DNA of 64,000 nucleotides. It comes from Nocardioides zhouii. GTDB lineage: Bacteria > Actinomycetota > Actinomycetes > Propionibacteriales > Nocardioidaceae. The DNA lies in assembly GCF_004137345.1 (NCBI RefSeq), contig NZ_SDWV01000010.1, positions 62,001-126,000 of the forward strand. The letters are read 5' to 3'. Each line of letters begins with the position of its first letter. The stretch's first letter is position 1. The notes below the pieces were generated by a model that saw only the letters and a program-made list of their open reading frames with translations, made no database searches and was not told the origin of the DNA. Positions 35,655 through 43,580 of this stretch are shown one piece after another. A program made the position numbers and the translations under genes.

Positions 35655-38369
35655 GTGCCCCAGGAAAGTGTCACCGCGCGTGAGCAGTCCCGTCCCCGCC
35701 TCCTCCTGCTCGACGGCCACTCGCTGGCCTATCGCGCGTTCTTTGCGCTGCCGGTGGAGAACTTCGCGACGGCGACCGGCCAGCACACCAACGCGGTCTA
35801 CGGCTTCACCTCGATGCTGGTCAACGTGCTGCGCGACGAGGTCCCCACGCACGTGGCGGTGGCCTTCGACAAGTCGCGCCAGACCTTCCGGCTCGAGCAG
35901 TACAGCGAGTACAAGGCCAAGCGCAACAAGACGCCCGACGAGTTCAGCAGCCAGCTGCCGCTGATCCGCCGGGTGCTCGACGCACTGTCCATCCAGCACC
36001 TCGACGTCGCCGGCTTCGAGGCCGACGACATCATCGCCACCCTCGTCACCGAGGCCCTGGCCGACGGGATGGAGGTGCTGATCCTCACCGGTGACCGCGA
36101 CTCCATCCAGCTCGTCACCGACAGCTCGACCGTGCTCTACCCGATGCAGGGCGTGAGCAACCTCGCCCGCCTCACGCCGGCGGCCGTCGAGGAGAAGTAC
36201 GGCGTCCCTCCGCACCGCTATCCCGAGCTGGCGGCGATCGTCGGCGAGACGTCCGACAACCTGCCCGGCGTGCCCGGGGTCGGCCCGGGCTTCGCGGCGC
36301 GGTGGATCAACCAGTTCGACGGCCTCGACAACGTCATCGCCCGCGCCGACGAGATCACCGGCAAGAAGGGCGAGGCGCTGCGCGATCACCTCGGCGACGT
36401 GATCCGCAACCGCCAGCTCAACGCGCTCGTGCGCGACATGTCGCTCCCGTTGCACCCGGGCGACTTCGACCGCCGCCCCTGGGACCGCACCGCCGGCCTC
36501 GAGCTCCTCGACGAGCTGGAGTTCCGCGGCGAGCTGCGTGGCCGGCTGCTCGACACCATCGACCCGGCGCCCGTCGACGAGCTGACCGCCGAAGCGGGAT
36601 TCGAGCTCGACGGCGTACGCCTGGCGCCCGGTGAGGTGGCCGCCTGGCTCGAGGAGCACGCGCCTGCGGGGGAGCGGGTCGGCGTCGCGGTCACCGGCAC
36701 CTGGCGCGCGGGCACCGGCGAGGTGGTGGCGATCGCCGTCGCGGCCGACGACGGCAGTGCCGCGTGGGTCGATGTCGCCGACATCGGGCCCGACGACGAC
36801 GCGGCCGTGGCCGTGTGGCTCGCCGACCCCGCACGACCCAAGGCGCTCCACGACGCCAACGGCCCGAGCCTGGCGCTCGCCGCGCGCGGCTGGGAGCTGT
36901 CCGGCCTCGCCGTCGACACCGCACTCGCGGCCTACCTCGTGCAGCCCGACCAGCGCTCGTACGACCTGGCCGACCTGACCCTGCGCTACCTCAGGCGCGA
37001 GCTGCGCCAGGACACGACCGACGCCGACCAGCTCACCCTCGACGCCCTGGACGACACCACCGCCAGCGACGCGGCGATGCTCACGGCACGTGCGGTGCTC
37101 GATCTCGCCAACGCCCTCGACGGAGCGGTCGAGGAGCACGGCGGCACCGGTCTGCTGCGCGACGTCGAGCTCCCGCTGATCGGCACGCTGGTGCGGATGG
37201 AGCAGGTCGGCATCGCCGTCGACACCGACTACCTCGAGGGCCTCGAGTCCGACTTCGGCGACCAGGTCCGCACCGCGGCCACCGACGCGTACGACGTCAT
37301 CGGCAAGGAGATCAACCTCGGGTCGCCGAAGCAGCTGCAGGTCGTGCTGTTCGACGAGCTCGACATGCCCAAGACCAAGCGCACCAAGACCGGCTACACC
37401 ACCGACGCCGACGCCCTCCAGGTGCTGTTCGAGAAGACCGAGCACCCGTTCCTCCAGCACCTGCTGCGCCACCGCGACGTCATCCGGCTGCGGCAGACGG
37501 TCGAGGGCCTGCTCAAGACCGTGGCCTCCGACGGCCGGATCCACACGACGTACAACCAGATCATCGCCGCCACGGGCCGTCTCTCCAGCACGGACCCCAA
37601 CCTCCAGAACATCCCGATCCGCACCGAGGCCGGGCGCCGGATCCGCGAGGCGTTCGTGGTCGGTGAGGGCAACGAGTCGCTGCTGACGGCCGACTACAGC
37701 CAGATCGAGATGCGGATCATGGCCCACCTGTCCGAGGACGCCCTGCTCATCGAGGCGTTCCGCTCGGGTCAGGACTTCCACTCCATCACTGCCGCCCGGG
37801 TGTTCGAGGTCGACGCCGCCGACGTCAGCGTGGAGCAGCGAGCCAAGATCAAGGCGATGAACTACGGCCTCGCCTACGGCCTGTCCGCGTTCGGGCTCTC
37901 GCAGCAGCTCCGCATCAGCACCGGCGAGGCGGCGGGGCTGATGGAGGAGTACTTCGAGACGTTCGGCGGCGTACGCGACTACCTCGGCGGCATCGTCGAC
38001 GAGGCCCGCAAGTCGGGGTTCACCGAGACCATCCTGGGCCGTCGGCGCTACCTGCCCGACCTCACCAGCGACAACCGCCAGCGCCGCGACACGGCCGAGC
38101 GGATGGCGCTCAACGCACCGATCCAGGGATCGGCCGCCGACCTGGTCAAGGTCGCGATGCTGGGCGTGGAGCGGGCGCTGGCCGAGCAGGGGCTGCGCTC
38201 GCGGATGCTGCTCCAGGTGCACGACGAGCTCGTGTTCGAGGTCGCGCCCGGCGAGGGCGAGGCGCTCGCCGAGCTGGTCCGCAGGGAGATGGGCGGCGCG
38301 GCCGACCTCGCGGTGCCGCTCGACGTGTCGATCGGCACGGGTCGCAGCTGGCACGACGCGGCTCACTGA
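35655..38369 (+). CDS. polA: DNA polymerase I
   Basis: A 904-residue repair and lagging-strand polymerase. The 5'-nuclease domain (about 10-290) has GHSLAYRAFFA, AFDKSRQTFR and GFEADDIIATL. The central 3'-5' exonuclease-like domain (about 320-490) lacks the D-x-E metal motif (the region reads AVTGTWRAG), so proofreading is probably lost, as in mycobacterial PolA. The polymerase domain has motif A DYSQIEMR, motif B RAKIKAMNYGLAYG and motif C QVHDELVFE. Its end overlaps the convergent flippase gene by 7 bp. Confidence 0.96.
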   Translation: MPQESVTAREQSRPRLLLLDGHSLAYRAFFALPVENFATATGQHTNAVYGFTSMLVNVLRDEVPTHVAVAFDKSRQTFRLEQYSEYKAKRNKTPDEFSSQLPLIRRVLDALSIQHLDVAGFEADDIIATLVTEALADGMEVLILTGDRDSIQLVTDSSTVLYPMQGVSNLARLTPAAVEEKYGVPPHRYPELAAIVGETSDNLPGVPGVGPGFAARWINQFDGLDNVIARADEITGKKGEALRDHLGDVIRNRQLNALVRDMSLPLHPGDFDRRPWDRTAGLELLDELEFRGELRGRLLDTIDPAPVDELTAEAGFELDGVRLAPGEVAAWLEEHAPAGERVGVAVTGTWRAGTGEVVAIAVAADDGSAAWVDVADIGPDDDAAVAVWLADPARPKALHDANGPSLALAARGWELSGLAVDTALAAYLVQPDQRSYDLADLTLRYLRRELRQDTTDADQLTLDALDDTTASDAAMLTARAVLDLANALDGAVEEHGGTGLLRDVELPLIGTLVRMEQVGIAVDTDYLEGLESDFGDQVRTAATDAYDVIGKEINLGSPKQLQVVLFDELDMPKTKRTKTGYTTDADALQVLFEKTEHPFLQHLLRHRDVIRLRQTVEGLLKTVASDGRIHTTYNQIIAATGRLSSTDPNLQNIPIRTEAGRRIREAFVVGEGNESLLTADYSQIEMRIMAHLSEDALLIEAFRSGQDFHSITAARVFEVDAADVSVEQRAKIKAMNYGLAYGLSAFGLSQQLRISTGEAAGLMEEYFETFGGVRDYLGGIVDEARKSGFTETILGRRRYLPDLTSDNRQRRDTAERMALNAPIQGSAADLVKVAMLGVERALAEQGLRSRMLLQVHDELVFEVAPGEGEALAELVRREMGGAADLAVPLDVSIGTGRSWHDAAH

Positions 38370-39640
38370 GCCGGCGAGTCCTCCCGAAGCTTGACGAAGC
38401 TGATGACCAGGAGCGCCGCCAGCAGCACGGCCTCGACGCCGAGCACCACGACGAGCAGCCCCGGCACGGTGGACACCATCGTCGAAGCGAGGCCGGCGAC
38501 CGCCACGAACCCGACCCACACCAGTGCCATCGACAGCACGCCGCGGTGGGCGAGCACCGAGTAGACCAGCAGCTGGAGCAGGGACATGCACATGCCGAGC
38601 AGGGCGAACGCCCACAGCAGCCCGCGAACCTCGTCGTAGTCCTGGCCGCCGGCGAAGGCAAGCGCGATGTCCGGGAGCAGTGCGGCGCCGAGCACGCACG
38701 CCGCGCCCGAGCCGCCGACGAGCGCCATGCTCCGCAGGAGCGCGCCCGCGTGGCTCGGGCTGGCCGACATCGACGGGAAGGCGATGACGACGACGAACTG
38801 CGGCAGGAACATCACCGCCCGCGTCACGATCAGGCCGGCTGCGTACAGGCCCGAGTCATGTGCATCGAGGACGGACCGCCCGACCAGCATGTCGATGTTG
38901 GTCAGGGCGAAGTAGGCGAACAACGCCTGTGAATTCACCACCGACTCCTTGATGACCGGCAGCAGGGTGCCCCGCTCGGTGGTCGCGCCCGACTCGCGGC
39001 GGTGGCGCAGCACCACGAAGCCGTAGAGGACGGGGGCGTAGAAGCCGAGGGTGACGCCCAGGAACGCCATGAACTCGGTGGGCTGCCACAGGATCAGGGC
39101 CAGTCCGATCACCAGGCGCGGGACGCCCGAGAGGACGTAGAGGATGGCGAGCTCCCGCCAGCGCCTCTCGCCCTGGAGGATGCCCGCCTGGGCGCCCGTC
39201 ATGGTCATCGCGGCGGCGGCGACGCCGACCAGCAGGGCCGACGGCAGGCTGGAGAGGTCGAGCAGGCGGTTGACCAGCGGCGCCCCGAGGAGGAGCAGGC
39301 CGCCCACCAGCAGTGACGCGCGCAACGAGACGCGGAGGATCTCGCCCTCGATCCGCCCGACCTGCGACGGGTCGGCGCTGATCCGGCGGGCAGCGGTGGC
39401 CTGCAGTCCCAGCATGACGACGCTGAGGATCAGCACCAGGTTCATCAGAGCGAAGAAGGCGCCGTAGGCGACCGGCCCGATCACGCGTGCGGTCGTCATC
39501 GTGAAGGCGTACGTCGCGACGTTCATCGTCATCATCGCCACGGCGATCTGACCGCTGCCGCCCAGGAGGCGGCCCACGCCGCCGCTGGTGCGCCCGGCGC
39601 CGGACGCGCGGCGCGCCAGACCGCGCCCACCTGTGGTCAT
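38363..39640 (-). CDS. Polysaccharide flippase-like membrane protein (MOP/Wzx-type)
   Basis: A 425-residue protein with about 12 TM segments and the general pattern of oligosaccharide flippases (early TM with TTARVIGPVAYGAFFALMNL). It would move a lipid-linked glycan across the membrane, which fits the adjacent glycosyltransferase genes. ATG 39640 is used; the GTG at 39649 would overlap the shared promoter. Confidence 0.8.
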   Translation of the reverse strand: MTTGGRGLARRASGAGRTSGGVGRLLGGSGQIAVAMMTMNVATYAFTMTTARVIGPVAYGAFFALMNLVLILSVVMLGLQATAARRISADPSQVGRIEGEILRVSLRASLLVGGLLLLGAPLVNRLLDLSSLPSALLVGVAAAAMTMTGAQAGILQGERRWRELAILYVLSGVPRLVIGLALILWQPTEFMAFLGVTLGFYAPVLYGFVVLRHRRESGATTERGTLLPVIKESVVNSQALFAYFALTNIDMLVGRSVLDAHDSGLYAAGLIVTRAVMFLPQFVVVIAFPSMSASPSHAGALLRSMALVGGSGAACVLGAALLPDIALAFAGGQDYDEVRGLLWAFALLGMCMSLLQLLVYSVLAHRGVLSMALVWVGFVAVAGLASTMVSTVPGLLVVVLGVEAVLLAALLVISFVKLREDSPAQ

Positions 39641-39647
39641 GCGGCAC

Positions 39648-39657
39648 ACCCTAGGGT
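39648..39657. promoter_or_regulatory. Palindromic dual -10 between divergent leaderless genes
   Basis: ACCCTAGGGT is a perfect palindrome. Read on the plus strand, TAGGGT (39652-39657) lies 12 nt before GTG 39664; on the minus strand, TAGGGT (39653-39648) lies 13 nt before ATG 39640. The two polymerase sites overlap by 2 bp and should exclude each other. Confidence 0.6.
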
Positions 39658-39663
39658 GCTGGC

Positions 39664-41358
39664 GTGCAGGATCGGACGTGGGGCGCGGCGGCTCGCTGGC
39701 TTCCGACGTGCTGGGCGCTGGTCCTCGCGGTCCTCATGCTGGGCGGCGCGCTGGGCCGGGGATTCGTCCTGACGTACGACATGGTCTGGGTCCCCGACCT
39801 CTCGCTCGGCCTGGACGCGCTCGGCCTCGGCACCGCGCTGCCGAGGGCGGTCCCGTCCGACGCGGTGGTGGCCGTGCTCGACGAGGTCGTCCCGGGCGAG
39901 GTCCTGCAGAAGCTCGTGCTGCTCGGTGCCCTCGTGTCCGCCGGCTCCGGCGCGGCCGCGCTGTGTGGTCGCGGAACCGTGGCGCGCCTGGTGGCAGCGA
40001 CCGTGTTCGTGTGGAACCCCTTCGTCGTGGAACGGCTGGCGATCGGCCACTGGCCCGTGCTCGTCGGCTACGGGGTGCTGCCGTGGGTCCTGCTGGCCGG
40101 TGCGACGTGGAGGAGGACAGGCTGGCTGCCGGCGCGCCTGGCGGTGCTGCTGCTGGTCGGGAGCCTGAGTGCCACGACCGGGCTGGTGACGGCCGTCGCC
40201 GTTGTCGCCGCCGCGGCCGAGCGGTCCCGCCGCCGGTGGGTGGGGCTGGCGGTCCTCGTGGGGGCGGCGAATGCCCCGTGGGTGGCCTCGGGGTTGCTGC
40301 ACGCGGGGGAGGCCACCTCCAGCGCGGTCGGTGCCGACGTCTTCGCGCCGAGCAGCCGGGAGGGCCTGCTGCCCGCGCCACTGCACTTCCTCACGCTCGG
40401 AGGAGTGTGGAACGCCGAGTCGGTGCCGGGTTCCCGCACCGGCGTGCTCGCCGTCGGCCTGACGATCCTGCTCGTGCTGTTGGCCGCGGTCGCCCTGCGA
40501 CGCGGATGGTCGAGCGTCCCTGTGCTGCTGCGGACGCCACTGCTCGTCTGCTGGTCGGTCGGGATGGTCCTAGTGGTCGCGACCTGGGCACTCCCGGACG
40601 CAACCGGTCGGCTCGCCGGCACCGTCCCCGGGGGCGGGCTGCTGCGGGACGGTGCGCGCATGCTCGCCCTCGCGGCGCCCCTGACCGCGGTGCTCGCAGG
40701 CCGCGGGGCCGACGCGGTGGTGCGGGTCTTCCCCGACACGGCGTCCCGCACGATGGTCGCCCTCGGCTGTGTCCTGGCGCCTGTCGCGCTGATGCCGGAC
40801 GCTGCCCTCGGCCTGTCGGGCCGCCTGGCCGCCGTCGACTACACCGCGTCGTACGAGGGGGCGGTCGAGGCGCTGGCCACGCTTCCTCCGGGGGACGTCG
40901 TCCTGCTGCCGTTCCAGAGCTACCGGGCGCCGTCGTGGAACGGCGGCCGGCCCGTGCTCGACCCCCTGGGTCGCTACCTCGGCAGGCACGTGGTCGTCGA
41001 GGACCAGCTCGTGGTGGACGGCGAGACCCTGGCGGGGGAGGACCCGAGGGCTGCCGAGGTCCGGGACGGCCTCGCCGCCCCGACGCCGGAGGCGCGGGCG
41101 GAGGCACTGCGTGCCGCGGGCGTACGCCTCGTGGTGGTCGAGGACGTGGACCGGGTCGAGGTGCCCGAGGTCGCGGGCGACACCGTCGGGGAGTACGGCG
41201 AGCTGCGCGTCGTCGACGTGGGTCCCGGCGCTGCACCACCGCAGCCCACGGGTGCCTGGGTGACTGCCATGGCTGTCGCGTGGGCTGCCTGGGCGAGCCT
41301 CCTGCTCGTGGGGATGGTCCGCCTGCGCCGCGCCCGCCGCTCGAACTTTGCACAATGA
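39664..41358 (+). CDS. Large multi-pass membrane protein of the envelope-glycan locus
   Basis: A 564-residue protein with 10-12 TM segments and a C-terminal soluble portion before a last TM. Features such as TYDMVWVPDL after TM1 and WNPFVVERLAIGHWPVLVGYGVLPWVLLA recall GT-C-type glycosyltransferases and the mycobacterial Rv0226c-like membrane proteins; I rely on pattern and context only. No catalytic residue can be assigned with confidence. GTG start at leaderless distance from a -10. Confidence 0.65.
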   Translation: MQDRTWGAAARWLPTCWALVLAVLMLGGALGRGFVLTYDMVWVPDLSLGLDALGLGTALPRAVPSDAVVAVLDEVVPGEVLQKLVLLGALVSAGSGAAALCGRGTVARLVAATVFVWNPFVVERLAIGHWPVLVGYGVLPWVLLAGATWRRTGWLPARLAVLLLVGSLSATTGLVTAVAVVAAAAERSRRRWVGLAVLVGAANAPWVASGLLHAGEATSSAVGADVFAPSSREGLLPAPLHFLTLGGVWNAESVPGSRTGVLAVGLTILLVLLAAVALRRGWSSVPVLLRTPLLVCWSVGMVLVVATWALPDATGRLAGTVPGGGLLRDGARMLALAAPLTAVLAGRGADAVVRVFPDTASRTMVALGCVLAPVALMPDAALGLSGRLAAVDYTASYEGAVEALATLPPGDVVLLPFQSYRAPSWNGGRPVLDPLGRYLGRHVVVEDQLVVDGETLAGEDPRAAEVRDGLAAPTPEARAEALRAAGVRLVVVEDVDRVEVPEVAGDTVGEYGELRVVDVGPGAAPPQPTGAWVTAMAVAWAAWASLLLVGMVRLRRARRSNFAQ

Positions 41359-41421
41359 TTGCGTTGCGCTGGCTACCGACTGGTACCTTTCGGGGCGTAC
41401 CCAGAGGAGGGACTCGGATTC

Positions 41422-41580
41422 ATGAACAATCTCGTCACCCCGGTCGTCAGCTGCGTCGTCGGCGGAGTCCTCGCGGTTGCCACGCTCATGGGCGTCATCG
41501 CGAACCAGACCAGCGCCCCGGAGCAGTCCCCGGGCACGATCGATTCTCCCGAGTTCAGCTACGGCGCCACCATCGAGTGA
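41422..41580 (+). CDS. Small DUF2613-type membrane protein
   Basis: A 52-residue protein, MNNLVTPVVSCVVGGVLAVATLMGVI..., with one TM segment and a short extracytoplasmic tail. In mycobacteria the DUF2613 protein (Rv0236A) is next to aftD; here it lies two genes away from the AftD homolog. ATG 41422 follows a strong GAGGAGGGA; the longer open frame from 41359 is rejected. Confidence 0.8.
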   Translation: MNNLVTPVVSCVVGGVLAVATLMGVIANQTSAPEQSPGTIDSPEFSYGATIE

Positions 41581-41613
41581 CGGCTCCGGCCTGATCGACC
41601 TGAGCCGTCAGGC

Positions 41614-42771
41614 TCATTCCTCGTCGGGGTCCTGAGCGTCGACCCGCTCGCCCCGCAGCACCGCTGCCAGGACGTGGGCGAACGACTCCTGCGCGTGCTC
41701 CCAGGTGAACTGGTGGCTCATCTCGAAGGCCCCGTCCCCGAGCTGCTCGCGCCGTCCGGCGTCCTCGAGCAACGTGCCCAGCGCGTCGGTGAGCGCCCGG
41801 GCGTCGTCGACGAGGAGTCCTGACCGTCCGTTCGCGATCGACTCGCGGGTCCCGCCCGCCGAGGCGTACGCCACGGTCGGGGTGCGGTGCATGCCCGCCT
41901 CGCCGACCACGAGCCCCCAGCCCTCCTTCAACGACGGCAGGGCGAGCACCCAGCTCGTCTCGAAGAGCTCGTGCTTGCGCACCTCGTCCACGTGTCCCTC
42001 GAACTGGACCGTGGAGCCAGCGCCACGCTCCTGCGCGTAGCGGTGCAGCTCGGCGTCCCACCACCCGCCGCCCACCACGTGCAGCCGCAGGTCGGGGTGG
42101 CGCTCGCGCAGGTCGAGGGCGGCGTCGATCGCGTGCTCCACCTGCTTGTGCGGGACGAGCCGACCGACCACCGCGATGCTGGGATGGGCCGACTTCCCCG
42201 CGCCCGTGCCGACGACCGGGTCGGTGCCGTTGTGCACCACGGCGATCCGCTCGCGGTCGACGCGGAGGACGGTCAGCTCATCGCGCGTTGCCCGGGAGAC
42301 CGCGACGTACTGGCACGACCGGTAGAGCCGGGGCGCCACCCGGTGCTCGATCGCCCATCCGACCTTGCCGGCGAGCCCGGGGTAGACGACCGGCCACTGC
42401 TCGCGGTGCACGTGGTGCACCAGCACCACCACCGGCGCCCGGGTGGCGGCGCGGGTCATGAAGGGCATCCCGTTCTGGACGTCGACGACGAGGTCGACGT
42501 GGCCGAGTCGGCCGCGCGCGAGTGCTGCGAAGCCGGACTGGTAGACGGTCAGCTTGGAGCCCCGGCGGACGAATCGCACGCCGTTGACGACCTCCTCCGG
42601 AGGCGCCGCGGCATGGGCAGCGCAGAAGACGGTGACCTGGGCGCCGCGCGCCACAAGGCCCTCTGCCATCTTCTCGAGGTAGCGCTCTGCGCCACCTCCC
42701 TCGGGGTTGTGGGTGTCGCGCCAGCTGAAGAAGGCGACGTGCTTCCCGGCAAGGTCGTGCGTGTCGGACAT
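41614..42771 (-). CDS. GT4-family glycosyltransferase
   Basis: A 385-residue GT-B glycosyltransferase. N-terminal acceptor domain with NPEGGGAERYLEKMAEGL; C-terminal nucleotide-sugar domain with VVGRLVPHKQVEHAI and the EX7E block KEGWGLVVGEAGMHRTPTVAY. It acts on the cytoplasmic face of the membrane. ATG 42771 starts the fold; the frame upstream would cross the divergent promoter of the methyltransferase gene. A possible -10 (TACGGT on the minus strand) lies 14 nt before the start. Confidence 0.88.
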   Translation of the reverse strand: MSDTHDLAGKHVAFFSWRDTHNPEGGGAERYLEKMAEGLVARGAQVTVFCAAHAAAPPEEVVNGVRFVRRGSKLTVYQSGFAALARGRLGHVDLVVDVQNGMPFMTRAATRAPVVVLVHHVHREQWPVVYPGLAGKVGWAIEHRVAPRLYRSCQYVAVSRATRDELTVLRVDRERIAVVHNGTDPVVGTGAGKSAHPSIAVVGRLVPHKQVEHAIDAALDLRERHPDLRLHVVGGGWWDAELHRYAQERGAGSTVQFEGHVDEVRKHELFETSWVLALPSLKEGWGLVVGEAGMHRTPTVAYASAGGTRESIANGRSGLLVDDARALTDALGTLLEDAGRREQLGDGAFEMSHQFTWEHAQESFAHVLAAVLRGERVDAQDPDEE

Positions 42772-42799
42772 AGGGGCACACCGTACAGCTACTGCGGGG

Positions 42800-42805
42800 T
42801 AGGGT
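42800..42805 (+). promoter_or_regulatory. -10 element, leaderless methyltransferase gene
   Basis: TAGGGT begins 13 nt before the GTG at 42813, with no Shine-Dalgarno. Confidence 0.5.
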
Positions 42806-42812
42806 CGGCGCC

Positions 42813-43580
42813 GTGCCGAGCCCGACCGTCCCATCCGAGGTGTCGTCTGCCTCCTCCGGACAGCGGCGCTGGCGGGCCGACCTGCGTCGTTCCGTCCACC
42901 TCCTGCGGGAGTTCCGCTTCGAGCAACCGGACCCCGCGCGCTTCTACACCGCCCTGGCGCGCGACTCCGCGGCGCAGGTGGCGCAGTACGTCGACCTCCG
43001 CGGTGCGCGGCTCGTGGACGTCGGCGGCGGCCCGGGCTACTTCCGTGACGAGTTCGTCCGCGCGGGCGCCGACTACTTCTCCGTTGATGTCGATGCGCAC
43101 GACGTGACCGAGGCGCGGGGACACCGGGTGGTCGGCAGCGGCATGCAGCTTCCGTTCCGGACCGGGTCGTTCGACCTCGCCTACTCCTCCAACGTCCTCG
43201 AGCACGTCTCCGACCCCTGGCAGATGGCCGAGGAGATGCTCCGCGTGGTGCAGCCCGGGGGAGTGGTGTTCATCAGCTACACCGTCTGGTTCGGGCCGTG
43301 GGGCGGCCACGAGACAGCGCCGTGGCACCTGGTCAGTGGCGCCTTTGCCCGACGGCGCTACCGGCGCACGCACGGGCGCGAGCCGAAGAACCGCTTCGGC
43401 GAGTCGCTCTTCGCGGTCACGGTCGCCGACGGCCTGCGCTGGTCCGGGTCGCAGCAGCACGGCGAGGTCCTCGACATCACTGCTCGCTACAACCCTCGCT
43501 GGGCGCACGTGCTCCTCCGCATCCCGATCCTGCGGGAGGTGACGACGTGGAATCTGGTGATCGTCCTGCGCCGTCGCTGA
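42813..43580 (+). CDS. Class I SAM-dependent methyltransferase
   Basis: A 255-residue methyltransferase (Methyltransf_11 type): SAM loop VDVGGGPGYF, DVTEARG after strand 2, and SFDLAYSSNVLEHVSDP. Beside a GT4 gene and overlapping the AftD-like gene, it probably modifies a glycan or its lipid carrier; the pair matches mycobacterial Rv0224c/Rv0225 in kind. Its last 34 bp overlap the next gene in another frame. Confidence 0.87.
   Translation: MPSPTVPSEVSSASSGQRRWRADLRRSVHLLREFRFEQPDPARFYTALARDSAAQVAQYVDLRGARLVDVGGGPGYFRDEFVRAGADYFSVDVDAHDVTEARGHRVVGSGMQLPFRTGSFDLAYSSNVLEHVSDPWQMAEEMLRVVQPGGVVFISYTVWFGPWGGHETAPWHLVSGAFARRRYRRTHGREPKNRFGESLFAVTVADGLRWSGSQQHGEVLDITARYNPRWAHVLLRIPILREVTTWNLVIVLRRR

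Noticed and set aside
35622..38699. Very long minus-strand frame antisense to polA
   Set aside because: Composition (Val/Arg/Gly/Asp/Leu-rich, no domains) is that of a shadow frame; only the last 146 codons form a real thioesterase.
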